Part shown: positions 5,135 through 5,250 of the stretch, piece by piece | Position numbering within the stretch: the first letter of the stretch is position 1 | Layout of the letters: each line of letters begins with the position of its first letter | Source: Chloroflexota bacterium | GTDB taxonomy: Bacteria > Chloroflexota > Dehalococcoidia > SZUA-161 > SpSt-899 | Reading direction: 5' to 3' | DNA: 5,250 bases | Assembly: GCA_018657655.1 (NCBI GenBank) | Contig: JABHWQ010000435.1 | Span: forward strand, 1-5,250 | Made by a program: the position numbers and the translations under genes | The notes under the pieces: generated by a model | Told to the model about the DNA's origin: nothing | Database searches by the model: none | What the model saw: only the letters and a program-made list of their open reading frames with translations

Positions 5135-5250
5135 ATGGAAAAAAAAGTTAAAAACAGCTTCTGCATTGCATACCTTGTAACCCACCCGATACAATATCAG
5201 GCACCTCTTTTGCGCCGCATTGCAAGGGAGTCTGAATTTGATTTGACAGT
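5135..5250 (+). CDS. glycosyltransferase, N-terminal part (runs off the window)
   Basis: The visible 38 residues contain IAYLVTHPIQYQAPLLRRIA, which I recognise as the opening strand and helix of GT4-type (GT-B fold) glycosyltransferases from polysaccharide, capsule or O-antigen clusters. The HPIQYQAPLLR string is highly characteristic. The enzyme would transfer a sugar from a nucleotide-sugar donor to a growing lipid-linked glycan at the cytoplasmic face of the membrane; donor and acceptor cannot be told. AGGA at 5125-5128 lies six bases before the ATG. This is the first gene without a mobile character and marks the resident chromosome, assuming the border lies upstream. The 3' end is outside the window. 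Confidence 0.82.
   Translation, partial: MEKKVKNSFCIAYLVTHPIQYQAPLLRRIARESEFDLT

Noticed and set aside
1..5250. CRISPR array, tRNA or rRNA genes
   Set aside because: No regularly spaced repeats and no recognisable tRNA or rRNA sequence were seen on either strand.

Overview
The window is a patch of mobile DNA beside what looks like a polysaccharide or cell-surface glycosylation locus. Base composition is mixed and near 50% GC, Shine-Dalgarno sites are strong, and the gene types fit a Gram-negative bacterium. A sulfate-reducing or related Desulfobacterota-type genome is my guess from the style of the transposase, ATPase and zinc-ribbon module; nothing in the sequence fixes the taxon.

Layout. 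(1) 1-279: a leader with a possible sigma70-type promoter (61-90) and a 16-bp inverted repeat (141-198). (2) 280-870: a zinc-ribbon transposon-associated protein (DUF6431-like). Its reading frame visibly continues upstream without a normal start codon, and one of its four expected cysteines is replaced. (3) 871-1106: a spacer with a short hairpin. (4) 1107-3475: a tight three-gene operon, with a DD(35)E integrase-type transposase, a TniB/TnsC/ExeA-like AAA+ ATPase (ATGA overlap), and the N-terminal DNA-binding part of a second integrase that breaks off near 3395. (5) 3400-3593: a non-coding, highly structured junction with two tandem inverted repeats. (6) 3594-4529: a primase-like protein with a degenerate CHC2-type N-terminus, a DUF3991-type segment and a Toprim domain. 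(7) 4535-4568: an inverted repeat, followed by a small basic protein at 4611-4811 that resembles a ribbon-helix-helix protein. (8) 4812-5134: intergenic DNA with a hairpin and a possible promoter. (9) 5135-5250: the start of a glycosyltransferase that runs off the window.

How the parts fit. The transposase and ATPase have the division of labour of Tn7/Tn5053/IS21-like elements: a DDE recombinase plus an AAA+ regulator of target choice. The zinc-ribbon protein and the truncated second integrase look like decayed accessory parts, so the element is probably an old, partly broken copy. The Toprim protein, the structured DNA in front of it and the small basic protein behind it look like a second module, the remnant of a replicating or mobilizable element, that became joined to the truncated transposon. 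The glycosyltransferase is probably the first resident, non-mobile gene. I found no convincing terminal repeats or target duplication, so the element borders remain open. I saw no rRNA, tRNA or CRISPR array.
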